A stretch of 64,000 nucleotides of DNA from Chitinophaga oryziterrae (GCF_009758125.1 NZ_WRXO01000008.1:186001-250000), one strand, 5' to 3'; positions 41,143 through 50,277 are shown, counted from the stretch's first letter. A program made the numbers and translations. Notes: generated by a model from the letters alone, not told the origin.

Positions 41143-41892
41143 ATGCAAAGTTTCGTCAGCGACCTCTCTGGTAAAGAGTTTCCTATTTCAGAAAAAGTAC
41201 ATTGCCGTACTATCCGTAAGCCTTTAATGGACATTATCCGGAAAGAGCATCCTCATATCACCCAGAAGTCCAATCTGTCCATTTCTGAGCTCAACCCATA
41301 CCGGCAGCAGTATTTCGAGGGACTATTCTCCAAGGAAATAGATGAATTGACCCAGTTACAAAAGACCGTGGTGGAAAAACTGAGGGATCATCAGACCCTG
41401 ACAGACAAACTGGATGCTGGGGAAGATGAAGGCCCCATGACCTTCGGACAACATATTGCGGATAAGATTGCCACTTTTGGCGGTAGCTGGACGTTCATCC
41501 TCTCTTTCCTCTTTTTTATCCTGGTATGGATAGGCGCCAATATTTATATATTGATGAATAAAGGCTTCGATCCCTACCCCTTTATCCTGTTGAATCTGAT
41601 CCTTTCCTGCCTCGCTGCCTTACAGGCACCTGTGATTATGATGAGCCAAAACCGGCAGGAAGAGAAGGACCGTCTCCGTTCAAAGAACGATTATATGATC
41701 AATTTGAAGGCAGAACTGGAATTAAGGGTGCTACACGAGAAGATGGACCACCTCCTGATTCATCAGCAGCAAGACATGCTGGAGATGCAGCAAACCCAGA
41801 TCGAGATGCTGAACGAAATGACAAATGCTTTGAAGAAGATGGCGGGAGACAATGGTAATCACAAGCATACGAATAAGGATCAGGTAGTATAG
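41143..41892 (+). CDS. DUF1003 domain membrane protein
   Basis: A 249-residue inner-membrane protein. The DUF1003 core is clear: FGGSWTFILSFLFFILVWIG (helix 1), the loop FDPYPFILLNLILSCLAAL (helix 2) and APVIMMSQNRQEEKDRLRS. A soluble N-terminal part of about 100 residues precedes it (it includes HCRTIRKPLMDIIRK), and a coiled-coil-like tail rich in Gln, Glu and Met follows. The function of the family is unknown. TAATTTCG (41113-41120), a near-match to a -7 box, lies upstream. It is followed on the same strand by the PhoB/PhoR-like pair, 158 bases away. Confidence 0.9.
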   Translation: MQSFVSDLSGKEFPISEKVHCRTIRKPLMDIIRKEHPHITQKSNLSISELNPYRQQYFEGLFSKEIDELTQLQKTVVEKLRDHQTLTDKLDAGEDEGPMTFGQHIADKIATFGGSWTFILSFLFFILVWIGANIYILMNKGFDPYPFILLNLILSCLAALQAPVIMMSQNRQEEKDRLRSKNDYMINLKAELELRVLHEKMDHLLIHQQQDMLEMQQTQIEMLNEMTNALKKMAGDNGNHKHTNKDQVV

Positions 41893-41939
41893 CTGTTAAG
41901 GATGTCATGAAAAAAGCGTAAATTTAGGTACCATACTCC

Positions 41940-41957
41940 ATGTCAGGGTTGTGTCAT
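41940..41957. promoter_or_regulatory. Possible Pho-box-like direct repeat
   Basis: TGTCA occurs at 41941-41945 and again at 41952-41956, an 11-base period as in the E. coli Pho box (CTGTCAT repeats). It lies about 60 bases upstream of the -7 box of the PhoB-like gene. Two short matches can arise by chance. Confidence 0.3.
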
Positions 41958-42015
41958 GTGACCGAATTAACAATTACATAATGTTAAATTTCCATTAATA
42001 GCGGAGCCTGCGATA

Positions 42016-42023
42016 TAATTTTG
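42016..42023 (+). promoter_or_regulatory. -7 box for the PhoB-like regulator
   Basis: TAATTTTG matches TAnnTTTG, 27 bases before the ATG at 42051. Confidence 0.55.
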
Positions 42024-42050
42024 TGTCGTCTTTAAAAAACGTCAAAGTAT

Positions 42051-42734
42051 ATGATAGACCAAGCGGTAGTAGGAAAAATTTTAGTGGTGGATGATGAATT
42101 GGACATTCTCGAAATTATAAGTTACAATCTCAAATCAGCAGGATATGATACTGTAACCGCTAAAGATGGCAGCGAGGCTATTCAGAAAGCAAAGGTGTTT
42201 CGTCCCGACCTGATCATGCTGGATATCATGATGCCGAACAAGAACGGTATTGATACCTGCAGAGAGATCAGAAAGATTCCGGAATTTAAAGATACGATGG
42301 TGCTGTTCCTCACAGCCCTCAATGATGAGAAATCAGAAATAGACGGCTTAAACATGGGTGCAGACGATTATATCGCCAAACCTATTAAACCCAAATTACT
42401 GGTAAGCCGCATCAATGCCCTCTTCCGCCGCCTTCACAAACCGGAAGAAATGCAGGTACACCTGGGAGACCTGATCATCGATCGTGAGAAATTTACTGTT
42501 ACATACAAAGGTCTGGAAATCATCCTGGCAAAGAAAGAATTTGAACTGTTACAACTGCTTGCCTCTAAACCGGGCCGCGTATTCCTCCGTAACGAAATAC
42601 TGAACCAGGTATGGGGTACAGAGGTAATCGTAGGCGATCGTACCATCGATGTGCACATCCGGAAAATACGTCAGAAAATAGGAATCGACCTTATCACCAC
42701 CGTGAAAGGTGTTGGGTACAAGTTCGAAATGTAG
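42051..42734 (+). CDS. PhoB-like response regulator (OmpR family)
   Basis: A 227-residue regulator. Receiver: VVDDELDIL acidic pair, phospho-acceptor D58 (LIMLDIMMPNKNG), LFLTALNDE switch and ADDYIAKPIKPK. DNA-binding winged helix: LAKKEFELLQLLASKPGRVF, TIDVHIRKIRQKI and TVKGVGYKFEM. The next gene on the strand is a PhoR-like kinase after 56 bases, and the gene after that is a convergent phosphate-selective-type porin, which supports a role in phosphate control (inference). Confidence 0.93.
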   Translation: MIDQAVVGKILVVDDELDILEIISYNLKSAGYDTVTAKDGSEAIQKAKVFRPDLIMLDIMMPNKNGIDTCREIRKIPEFKDTMVLFLTALNDEKSEIDGLNMGADDYIAKPIKPKLLVSRINALFRRLHKPEEMQVHLGDLIIDREKFTVTYKGLEIILAKKEFELLQLLASKPGRVFLRNEILNQVWGTEVIVGDRTIDVHIRKIRQKIGIDLITTVKGVGYKFEM

Positions 42735-42790
42735 GATGTTCTCTTTTTAAGCAAAATGCCGGAAGCCTAAGGCTTTCCGCAGTGTGAGTT

Positions 42791-43897
42791 ATGTCAAGTG
42801 AAAAAATTGGATTAATTTCCCGGTATTATAAGAATTACTCACTATGGAGTATGTTTAAAGCAAAGAACCTTTCCCCACAAAAACTGGCAGGTTTTACTGC
42901 CCTGATACTATCAGGTATTATCACGTTAGGTACAGCATTAATTGATGCTGACTGGAAGATAATCCTGACGGCCTTTACCCTTACCTTCCTGGTATCGTAC
43001 TACCTGTATCTTTATACGTTACAGAACTTTATCTACCGGAAAATAAAACTGATCTACAAATTCATCTATCAAACCAAAGCCTCTAAACGTGAGGATTTCT
43101 TTAACAAGAATATCCTTCCTTTAAAGACAATTGAAGAAGTAAGTGAAGATGTGGAGAAATGGGCCAGTCAGAAAAAAGAAGAACTGGATATGCTTCGCAG
43201 GAACGAAGAGTTCCGTAAAGAGTTCCTGCTTAACCTCAGCCATGAGCTGAAAACGCCCATTTTTGCGGTACAGGGATACATCCATACCTTGCTGGATGGC
43301 GCCCTGGATGATCCCAGTGTGAATAAGCTGTTCCTGAAAAACGCGACCAAAAACATCGACAGGCTTTGCCGCCTGATTGATGATCTGGATGAGATCTCCA
43401 AACTGGAAAGCGGGGAAATGACGATCAACAAAGAGAACTTCACTATACAGGAGCTGATCAAAGACGTATTTGATACTTTATCTCTTAAAGCCAATACCAA
43501 AGGGATTAAATTCCAGGTAAAGAAGGGCTGTGAGGCACCTATCCATGTACAGGCGGATAAAGAAAAAGTACGGCAGGTACTGATTAACCTGGTAGATAAT
43601 TCTATTAAGTATGGCCGTCCCGACGGGCATACTGTTGCAAGTATCTATGTGATGGATGATAAACGTGTACTGGTAGAGATCTCCGACGATGGTATCGGGA
43701 TGTCGGAAGAACACCTCCCACGTGTGTTTGAACGTTTCTATCGCACAGACAGGGCCAGGAGCCGGGATATTGGCGGTACCGGCTTAGGGTTGGCCATCGT
43801 TAAACACATCATTGAAGCGCACGACCAGACGATCAATATCCGGAGTAAACCAGAGATCGGTTCCACATTTGGTTTTACACTTGAATCAGGAGAATAG
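42791..43897 (+). CDS. PhoR-like sensor histidine kinase
   Basis: A 368-residue kinase with two close membrane helices (about 33-51 and 57-78) and almost no periplasmic domain, so it may sense through membrane partners as PhoR does. The HisKA box is LNLSHELKTPIFAVQGYI (H151), the N box VLINLVDNSIKYG, G1 ISDDGIGMS, the F box RFYRTDRARS and G2 GGTGLGLAIVKHI. All catalytic parts are intact. It is the partner of the preceding regulator. Its stop codon lies three bases from that of the convergent porin gene. Confidence 0.93.
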   Translation: MSSEKIGLISRYYKNYSLWSMFKAKNLSPQKLAGFTALILSGIITLGTALIDADWKIILTAFTLTFLVSYYLYLYTLQNFIYRKIKLIYKFIYQTKASKREDFFNKNILPLKTIEEVSEDVEKWASQKKEELDMLRRNEEFRKEFLLNLSHELKTPIFAVQGYIHTLLDGALDDPSVNKLFLKNATKNIDRLCRLIDDLDEISKLESGEMTINKENFTIQELIKDVFDTLSLKANTKGIKFQVKKGCEAPIHVQADKEKVRQVLINLVDNSIKYGRPDGHTVASIYVMDDKRVLVEISDDGIGMSEEHLPRVFERFYRTDRARSRDIGGTGLGLAIVKHIIEAHDQTINIRSKPEIGSTFGFTLESGE

Positions 43898-43900
43898 TAT

Positions 43901-45199
43901 TCAGAAGCGGTATTGCAACCTGCAGGTAAATACATTGTCTTTTACATCTGAAGTATAACCGGTTAAGGAAGTACTTTCATTCTTTACGATGTCGTAGTAC
44001 AACATCAGTTTCATATGTTCATCCAGGTAGTAAATGTAACCGGCGCCAAAGGTATCGTAACGGATATCTCCTTCTGTGAAATCAGCGCCCAGTTGTCTCC
44101 CTTTTACTTTTGAATTCGGATCGTACCAGTCATATTTTAATACCAGTTGGTGAAACGGACTGCCTAAGTTCTGTAAAAAATAAAAGTAAGCCCCAGTGAA
44201 ATTGCGGATGTATAACGGGGCATTCTTTGTGCCTGTCATGGGAATGCTCCCCGGCGTTTCAGTACTGGCGGCGGTAGCGGTTTGTAGTCCTTTTATGAAT
44301 TCTCCCCTTATCTCTGTAAATCCTTTATCCTTTCCATTCGGGATCTTCAATTGTATATCTGCGCCATAGTAATGACGGGGTGCGATCTTCCCGATGTTAG
44401 CGGTGGACGAATCTACTTTGAATACGTTGTTATTCATTGTGTAGATGTATTGGGTAAACTGTTCCATACCACCATACAGACAGGATATAGCACCAGACAG
44501 AAGCCAGTTATTGAATATTGTTTGAGGCTTGACAGCTATACGGGAGATGAAATCCTTATGACTGTCAAAGTCGCTGGTAGCCGTAAGTCCCTGGCCATTG
44601 AACAATCCTGCATCTATTCTTATGAACCTCAGCGGATGTGTTGCTTCCCTAGGTTCAAAGGAGATCATGGCACCCAAATCCCTTTCCGTTTTCATCAGGA
44701 TCTGCGACATACGCCCGCGTTCCGGTGTTTCCCTATCTGCAGAGGCCAGATTTACCTCATAGCTGAAAGGACGACCGAACATACCAGCGGTAACAGAGAA
44801 CACGTTCCAGTGGTTTTCGAATACGCGGCCAAAGAAATCACGGATAAATACCCCTCTTTCTGTTCCATCGAACTGAAAGGCAAACTGTACTTTCGGCATC
44901 TGATGATCATCGTAGCGGGAATAATCTAAGCGAAAACGGCCACGGCGGAGCGTAAAGCGATTGTTTACGTGAGCAGGAAAGTCTCCCCCGTCATAACTTT
45001 TTATACCCTTATCCTGAGCATATTGAAACTGGGGTTGGAGATAACCACTGAAACGCAGCGCGTCATATTTCTGATAAAGGGAGAACATTCCCTTACCCAG
45101 GCTTTTGGTAGTGTCGATCATGTCTGTAAGGAACTGGGCCTTCAGCGCATTAGAAAACAACAATAGCAGGCCAAGGGCCGGCAGATGTTTGAGCCGCAT
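43901..45199 (-). CDS. Phosphate-selective porin O/P family outer-membrane protein
   Basis: An outer-membrane beta-barrel of 432 residues with a signal peptide (MRLKHLPALGLLLLFSNALKAQ). Family cues of the OprO/OprP type are LRFSGYLQPQFQYAQDKG, NNRFTLRRGRFRLDYSRYD and FAFQFDGTERGVFIRDFFG (the barrel's early strands), and the C-terminus ends in LQYRF. The true ligand may be phosphate, pyrophosphate or another anion. The ATG at 45199 puts the signal peptide first. A TACCTTTG match at 45202-45209 is too near the ATG to be trusted as its promoter. It is convergent with the PhoB/PhoR-like pair. Confidence 0.9.
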   Translation of the reverse strand: MRLKHLPALGLLLLFSNALKAQFLTDMIDTTKSLGKGMFSLYQKYDALRFSGYLQPQFQYAQDKGIKSYDGGDFPAHVNNRFTLRRGRFRLDYSRYDDHQMPKVQFAFQFDGTERGVFIRDFFGRVFENHWNVFSVTAGMFGRPFSYEVNLASADRETPERGRMSQILMKTERDLGAMISFEPREATHPLRFIRIDAGLFNGQGLTATSDFDSHKDFISRIAVKPQTIFNNWLLSGAISCLYGGMEQFTQYIYTMNNNVFKVDSSTANIGKIAPRHYYGADIQLKIPNGKDKGFTEIRGEFIKGLQTATAASTETPGSIPMTGTKNAPLYIRNFTGAYFYFLQNLGSPFHQLVLKYDWYDPNSKVKGRQLGADFTEGDIRYDTFGAGYIYYLDEHMKLMLYYDIVKNESTSLTGYTSDVKDNVFTCRLQYRF

Positions 45200-45290
45200 T
45201 GCAAAGGTAATTTGCCGCAAAGCAAAGAAAAATAATTAACAATAAGGTAATGGAAAATAATAGGTTCTCTCAGGATATTATCGTAACCAA

Positions 45291-45366
45291 TTTGGGTAGA
45301 GGGCATTGCCCTGCACCCCTTCTCCAATTTTTTATGTGATGGTGCTTCGCACCACCACATAAAAAT
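45291..45366 (-). repeat. Family B double-palindrome repeat, copy 2
   Basis: On the minus strand: TTTTTATG, a hairpin GTGGTGC-gaa-GCACCATCAC, the spacer AAAAAATTGGAGAAGGGG, then the hairpin AGGGC-aat-GCCCT. The same order, spacer and flanks occur at 32213-32286. It lies between the end of the MBOAT gene and the start of the porin gene. Confidence 0.75.
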
Positions 45367-45373
45367 GGCTTAT

Positions 45374-46861
45374 TTAAAACTGCAGATAAATCGGTAACAT
45401 GGTATCAGATGATTTGACCTGTACCAGGATGTAAATAAAGAAGGCCATCACTGCTATGCTGCCCCATACAGGGAAACGGGCCATCGTCCTTTCGGCAAAG
45501 TTCTCACTGCGCTTAGGCAGGAAATGCAGGATAAATGCACCCAGCATCACCCAGAATACCATGGTATAGCCATTATACAGCTCCAGCCATACTTCCGGTT
45601 GGAAATCATGCACTATCTGGTTGATCAATGCCCAGGAATCATGGAATGTAGATGCTTTGAAGAATATCCAGCAGAAACATACGAAGTGGAAAGTGAGGAA
45701 TATACCACCTATTTTCAGCACGGTCCCCTTCCATCCGGCAGGTGCTCCTCCCCGTTTCTTCTGGGCATCGATTCTCACTTTATCTACTGCCAGCGCGGTA
45801 CCATGCAATCCTCCCCAGAAAATAAAATTCCAACTGGCCCCATGCCAGAACCCGCCTATCAGCATGGTTAACCACAGGTTGATGTATTGACGGACTTTCC
45901 CTTTACGGTTACCTCCCAAAGGAATGTACAGGTAATCCCTTAACCAGGAAGACAAGGAAATATGCCAGCGACGCCAGAACTCTGTGATTGAAGCACTCTG
46001 GTAAGGAGATTCGAAGTTAGGCGGGATCTTAAAGCCTGTCCAGCGGGCAATACCCAATGCCATATCAGAATAACCGGAGAAGTCGCAATAGATCACCAAA
46101 GCATACCCGTACACCCCTAAGAGACATTCCAGTCCGGTGTGTTTGGAAGGATCGTCAAATATATATTGTACAAAGTTCTGGTAGATAAAATCGGAGATGA
46201 TCACCTTTTTGAATAATCCACTGATGATCAGGTACATTCCTTTCCCTATATCTTCTGAATCCAGTTCGTAAGGCTGGGAAATCTGCGGGATGAAATCAGC
46301 GGCCCTTACAATAGGTCCCATCATTAGTTTAGGGAAGAATGACAGGAAGAAGAGGTAATCCATGAAATTATCCACCGGTTTGATCTCTCTCTTGTAAACA
46401 TCAATGGTATAACTGAGGTTCTCGAATGTATAGAAAGAGATCCCGATAGGTAATATAATATCTCTTATCAGGTTAAAGTGCCATACATTCAGATCATTCC
46501 CTACTCCGATAAAGAAGTTCATGTATTTAAAGTAGAACAACAATCCCAGGTTAAGGATGATACTGAACGTCATCAATCCTTTCCTGAATCCCGGTTTTTC
46601 TGAGTTATAGATCCACCTGGAAAGGTTGAAATCCACGATAGCAGACAATAGTATCAATCCTACATAAGGGCCGCAGGCCTTGTAGAAAAAGTACAGGGAG
46701 AAGATGGTATAGATAGCGACTCTATATCTTTTGCTCCTGGCGGCTGCCAGGTAGCAAAGCAGGAACACTGCAAAGAAGTAGAAGAAAAATGCGCTGTTAA
46801 ATAGTATAGGGTCTTTTTTACTATACAGTAATGTCTCTAACAGTTTGTTCAGGTCAATCAT
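45374..46861 (-). CDS. MBOAT family O-acyltransferase (AlgI/DltB-like)
   Basis: Polytopic membrane protein that moves an acyl group, usually acetyl, across the inner membrane for transfer to a polysaccharide or the wall. The 495-residue protein shows the MBOAT blocks LPIGISFYTFENLSYTIDVY, FFPKLMMGPIVRAADFIPQ, YCDFSGYSDMALGIARWTG, FWRRWHISLSSWLRDYLYIP and the catalytic His in GGFWHGASWNFIFWG. Its start overlaps the stop codon of an SGNH hydrolase gene by 4 bases, and a second SGNH gene precedes that, so the three form one unit as in alginate (AlgI/AlgJ/AlgX) and peptidoglycan (PatA/PatB) acetylation systems. The substrate is not shown. Confidence 0.95.
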   Translation of the reverse strand: MIDLNKLLETLLYSKKDPILFNSAFFFYFFAVFLLCYLAAARSKRYRVAIYTIFSLYFFYKACGPYVGLILLSAIVDFNLSRWIYNSEKPGFRKGLMTFSIILNLGLLFYFKYMNFFIGVGNDLNVWHFNLIRDIILPIGISFYTFENLSYTIDVYKREIKPVDNFMDYLFFLSFFPKLMMGPIVRAADFIPQISQPYELDSEDIGKGMYLIISGLFKKVIISDFIYQNFVQYIFDDPSKHTGLECLLGVYGYALVIYCDFSGYSDMALGIARWTGFKIPPNFESPYQSASITEFWRRWHISLSSWLRDYLYIPLGGNRKGKVRQYINLWLTMLIGGFWHGASWNFIFWGGLHGTALAVDKVRIDAQKKRGGAPAGWKGTVLKIGGIFLTFHFVCFCWIFFKASTFHDSWALINQIVHDFQPEVWLELYNGYTMVFWVMLGAFILHFLPKRSENFAERTMARFPVWGSIAVMAFFIYILVQVKSSDTMLPIYLQF

Positions 46862-48087
46862 TCCACTGTTTTTAAATATTTCTCGTATCCGGCGTGTAAT
46901 GCCTCATATAAAAGTCGGCCCTGCAACTGATAACCACGTGCATTAAAGTGGATATGATCTACAGCCCAGGCGCCTGAAAAGCTACCCGCCATCGACCTTG
47001 TTAATGCGTTAAAATTCCAGCATGCCAGTCCGTTTTCCCGGCAATAATTCATAATCTGCTGGGTTACTACTGTGATATAAGGATTCGGATAATAAGCTAC
47101 TTTATAATATGTGCGGTACTTTTTACCAGCTTTTCTTCTAAAAGCCTTTTTACTTGTTCTTTTGGATTCTGCCGGCGTAGTAAGTACAATAGAAACATCC
47201 GGGCGTGTACGTTTTATCAACTGTACGGTGCTATCAATCTGGGCACGAAAGGAAGAAGCACTGAGGCTGCTATACGCTTCGTTTGTTCCCAGGGAAATAA
47301 TTACCAGTTGCGGTTGCAGCACGTCCATCTGGGCAGTAAGAATACTGCTCTGTTCATTGTAATGCTGGTACATGGCCCCATTGATACCAATAGCGCTATA
47401 CAACACTCCATTATGACCATTACGCAGTAAAGCGCCATAAAAACGGAAAGGGCCATTCCCCTTTTCATCCCATCTTGCCTGGAAGGACTGCACCAATTCC
47501 GGAAAGGTTAAAGTAGCCTTCTTCACCGTTTCACCAGCGCCCCGGAAAGGTACTCCTGTAACCTGCACATCAGCGCCTGGTGCACTGATACTACTATCAT
47601 CCACCCCGGCATCATAGAATAATTCTGCTACACGGATCGTGTTATCTATCCCATCCTGTTTGCCGCTGTAGGCGAGAGCAGGGGCCCCGCTCTGAGAAGT
47701 GAGAACAATAGCGCCCGGCCCCAGGGGATCGTCTTTATAACGGTCTACTACGCGGGCCGACTGCCATCTGCCGGTACTGTTCCAGCGGTAATCTTCCGGA
47801 CCATTGGTACCTGCCAGGTTAAAAGGGAATACCCATCCACGACCCGCACTGCCAAAAGCCTGTTGCAGGTAATTAGCCGTTGTTAAAGGAAAAAAGCCTG
47901 CCTGAATATGAGAATCGCCAAGATGCAATATGGATATCACATGACTGTTTGCTTTATGTAAAGCTGCATAAAAACGGTCCAGTGCGGTATCCTGTGCAAT
48001 CGTATTAGTTTGTGCTGTTACCGCGGTGCCGGCAATAGCCAGCATCACGGTCAAAAAAGATTTACTGATGTTCCATCTTATATTCAT
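46858..48087 (-). CDS. Exported SGNH/GDSL hydrolase, acetyltransferase or esterase
   Basis: A 409-residue periplasmic SGNH protein with a cleavable signal peptide (to about residue 26). The nucleophile block is ILHLGDSHIQAGFF (S59), then a long insertion of about 130 residues, then GTNEAYS (Asn block) and the Asp/His pair DHIHFN (D377, H380). A domain inserted between the Ser and Asn blocks, together with GDSH, is the layout of peptidoglycan O-acetylesterase Ape1 and PatB (from memory). It overlaps the upstream SGNH gene by 26 bases and the MBOAT gene by 4, so the three are translationally linked. Confidence 0.92.
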   Translation of the reverse strand: MNIRWNISKSFLTVMLAIAGTAVTAQTNTIAQDTALDRFYAALHKANSHVISILHLGDSHIQAGFFPLTTANYLQQAFGSAGRGWVFPFNLAGTNGPEDYRWNSTGRWQSARVVDRYKDDPLGPGAIVLTSQSGAPALAYSGKQDGIDNTIRVAELFYDAGVDDSSISAPGADVQVTGVPFRGAGETVKKATLTFPELVQSFQARWDEKGNGPFRFYGALLRNGHNGVLYSAIGINGAMYQHYNEQSSILTAQMDVLQPQLVIISLGTNEAYSSLSASSFRAQIDSTVQLIKRTRPDVSIVLTTPAESKRTSKKAFRRKAGKKYRTYYKVAYYPNPYITVVTQQIMNYCRENGLACWNFNALTRSMAGSFSGAWAVDHIHFNARGYQLQGRLLYEALHAGYEKYLKTVE

Positions 48088-49456
48088 CCATCATTGCTTT
48101 ATACAGCAGCGCCCCTACTTTGGCCGCTCCCTGTCTGTTAAAGTGTGTGTAATCTTTATTCGCAAGGGCAGGGTCCCCTTCTACCCACTGTACCATAGAA
48201 CCTTCTCCACCCATGGCGGCATACAGGTTCCAGTAAGCGGCACCATGTTCTTTAGCCAGTTCGTGCTGCGTTTTTACCAGGGCAGGTACACCCGGAGCAG
48301 TCATCCAGTTCCCCCCTTTCCTGTACGATTTATCAGCGGTGGTAATCACCAGGAAAGAAGTATTCGGAAGGTCATTACGCAATGAATCCATTACTCTTTT
48401 CATGGGACGGCCGTACCAGGAATAGTCTGTCAGTTCCGGCTTCCAGAGCATGTTCGCACCATAATGCAGTACTACCAGATCGTACGGATGTTCAGTCTGC
48501 ATCTGTTCCACTATCTGTTTAGACAATTTACCCAATTCTATGCCACTAATACCCCTGAAGGAATAATTATCTACATATACACCATTATCAGCTTCAAAAC
48601 AAACCCCATAAAAAGGCATACTGCTTCCGCCAGCCCATTTAATATTAACGTTCGGATGAGCAGAATCCTGTTTCCAGGACAATGTATTGACAGGCGCCCG
48701 GCCACTTAAGGCATATTGCTTATCGTTTACAGAGATATTACCACCGGAAGCAGGGCCATATAACAGGCTCACTTCCTCAAATTTGTCGAGGTTGTGTTTA
48801 TGTACAGGTGCATACCTGGTCCAGCTACTTTCACCCGGTACAAACGTATGCCCGGACATTCCCAGAGGAATACTGGCAGGGGGTAATTCTTTATAGCTAT
48901 AGTCTTTCCAGTCTTTAGAGAAGGTATGATTGATGGTAGTCCTGAAGCCTGCTACTACTGAAGTAATAGGCACAAAACCTACCCCTGAACCACCAAACAG
49001 GATCTGCAGGCTGTCGCGCAGGTCTTCTGTGATCAGGTCTCCTTCTATCATAGAATCCCCGAAGTAGGCGATACGTACTTTTTTCCTCTTACCGGTTTTC
49101 AATTCATTCAGTGCCGACAGGAAATGTTCCAGCCCGCTTACAGCAGTATCATGTACTGCGTAGTTGAGGATCCCTGTATAAGAGGCAAAGTCGTGATCGT
49201 GGTCGGGGTCCGGAATACCAGCCAATGCGACGGTATCCGCCGGACTTATTGCGGCTGAAGTATCTGTTGGTATTTCAACAGCGATCGCAGTACTGTCTGC
49301 CGGCTCATCCTTACGGACATCTGCCAGCATATCTAAAGGGCGGGAAGTATAATGCTGAAGGGAAAAGGTGTTTCTGACCATTGACAAAGCCACTAAACAC
49401 ACTAAGGAACCTGCGATTATATAGAAAGGATAGGCCGATTTGTTTTTGCCGGACAT
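48062..49456 (-). CDS. Membrane-anchored SGNH/GDSL hydrolase
   Basis: A 464-residue SGNH protein with an uncleaved-looking N-terminal helix (YPFYIIAGSLVCLVALSMV), a spacer rich in Asp, Ala and Pro and a catalytic domain: VRIAYFGDSMIEGD (S135), HYGANMLWK (Asn block) and DYTHFNRQGA (D435, H438). A beta-rich insertion separates the Ser and Asn blocks. It is the first gene of the SGNH-SGNH-MBOAT unit, behind a TAGATTTG box at 49527-49534, and may work at the membrane face while the second SGNH protein acts in the periplasm (inference). Confidence 0.92.
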   Translation of the reverse strand: MSGKNKSAYPFYIIAGSLVCLVALSMVRNTFSLQHYTSRPLDMLADVRKDEPADSTAIAVEIPTDTSAAISPADTVALAGIPDPDHDHDFASYTGILNYAVHDTAVSGLEHFLSALNELKTGKRKKVRIAYFGDSMIEGDLITEDLRDSLQILFGGSGVGFVPITSVVAGFRTTINHTFSKDWKDYSYKELPPASIPLGMSGHTFVPGESSWTRYAPVHKHNLDKFEEVSLLYGPASGGNISVNDKQYALSGRAPVNTLSWKQDSAHPNVNIKWAGGSSMPFYGVCFEADNGVYVDNYSFRGISGIELGKLSKQIVEQMQTEHPYDLVVLHYGANMLWKPELTDYSWYGRPMKRVMDSLRNDLPNTSFLVITTADKSYRKGGNWMTAPGVPALVKTQHELAKEHGAAYWNLYAAMGGEGSMVQWVEGDPALANKDYTHFNRQGAAKVGALLYKAMMDEYKMEHQ

Positions 49457-49526
49457 AACTCTAAGTCGGATTTGTAATTCACGTTTGTAGTCCCCATTTA
49501 CATCACACGATATAAGGAAATTGCTA

Positions 49527-49534
49527 CAAATCTA
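49527..49534 (-). promoter_or_regulatory. -7 box for the SGNH-SGNH-MBOAT unit
   Basis: TAGATTTG on the minus strand matches TAnnTTTG, 70 bases before the ATG at 49456 and just after the glucosaminidase stop codon. Confidence 0.5.
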
Positions 49535-49538
49535 TAAG

Positions 49539-50069
49539 TTAATTACTTGAATACGCCATTTGCTCATCTAATTTGTACAATTTATGTTTAGTGATCATGT
49601 TGGTCACTCTTCTTACCCATTCCTTTCCTGCAGAGGAATATCCTCCGTGGTTCATATGGGTAAGCCATAATTTATACTCCGGTTTCCCTTTTACTTTGGA
49701 GAACCATTTTTTGCGGGAGAGCATATTTACAAAGTATTTGTAAGAGTCGGCGTCAGATGCAAATTCCTTGTATTTTGAGCGATAGGTAGCCCCTTTGATT
49801 TTATGTAGTTTGTTCTTCCCTACTATTCCGAAGTGATTATGCAGCAGCTTGGCATTTTTGCTGGTCCCTGAACCAGATTCCAGCATGGCCACGCCCAGTA
49901 TTACACTGGCGGGGATCCCGGTCTCATTCATCAGTTTTACAGCAGTTTCTTTGTGATTGTCCACGTAGCGGGTTACTGAACGCTGCGCGAACGCTGTATT
50001 GCCAGCAAATAAAATGATACATAACACCGCACAAAACCATCCTCTGCAAAAAAAGCGGTTTAATGACAT
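49539..50069 (-). CDS. Exported glucosaminidase-domain protein (GH73-like)
   Basis: A 176-residue peptidoglycan hydrolase of the FlgJ/GH73 type, which cuts between GlcNAc and MurNAc. A signal peptide (FCAVLCIILFAGNTAFAQ) is followed by the catalytic region GIPASVILGVAMLESGSGTS with the catalytic Glu, then HNHFGIVG and YRSKYKEFASDADSYKYFV, typical for the family. No LysM or SH3 wall-binding domain is present. The open frame extends 42 codons further up, but only the ATG at 50069 gives a signal peptide. It lies upstream of the SGNH/MBOAT unit on the same strand, linking that unit to the wall. Confidence 0.9.
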   Translation of the reverse strand: MSLNRFFCRGWFCAVLCIILFAGNTAFAQRSVTRYVDNHKETAVKLMNETGIPASVILGVAMLESGSGTSKNAKLLHNHFGIVGKNKLHKIKGATYRSKYKEFASDADSYKYFVNMLSRKKWFSKVKGKPEYKLWLTHMNHGGYSSAGKEWVRRVTNMITKHKLYKLDEQMAYSSN

Positions 50070-50277
50070 GGCATTGTTATTTTTTGTTCCGGCAATATAG
50101 TTTAAATATTTATACAATATGATGATTAACTTGTAATTAATTATTAATCTGTTAGTTATAAGAAACCAACAGTTAACGTTCCTTATTGTTTGCACTGATC
50201 CCCCTTAATACTGTAATTTCCAGCATCAAGGGGGACCCGGTTACAAAGCAACACCCTTTGGCAAATTTTATGCCATC

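Noticed and set aside
45202..45209. TACCTTTG as the porin promoter
   Set aside because: It ends three bases before the ATG, so transcription would begin after the start codon; taken as a chance match.
50199..50235. Hairpin TCCCCCTT/AAGGGGGA as the aspS terminator
   Set aside because: The stem is good but no T tract follows on either strand, so termination is not supported; noted only inside the aspS entry.
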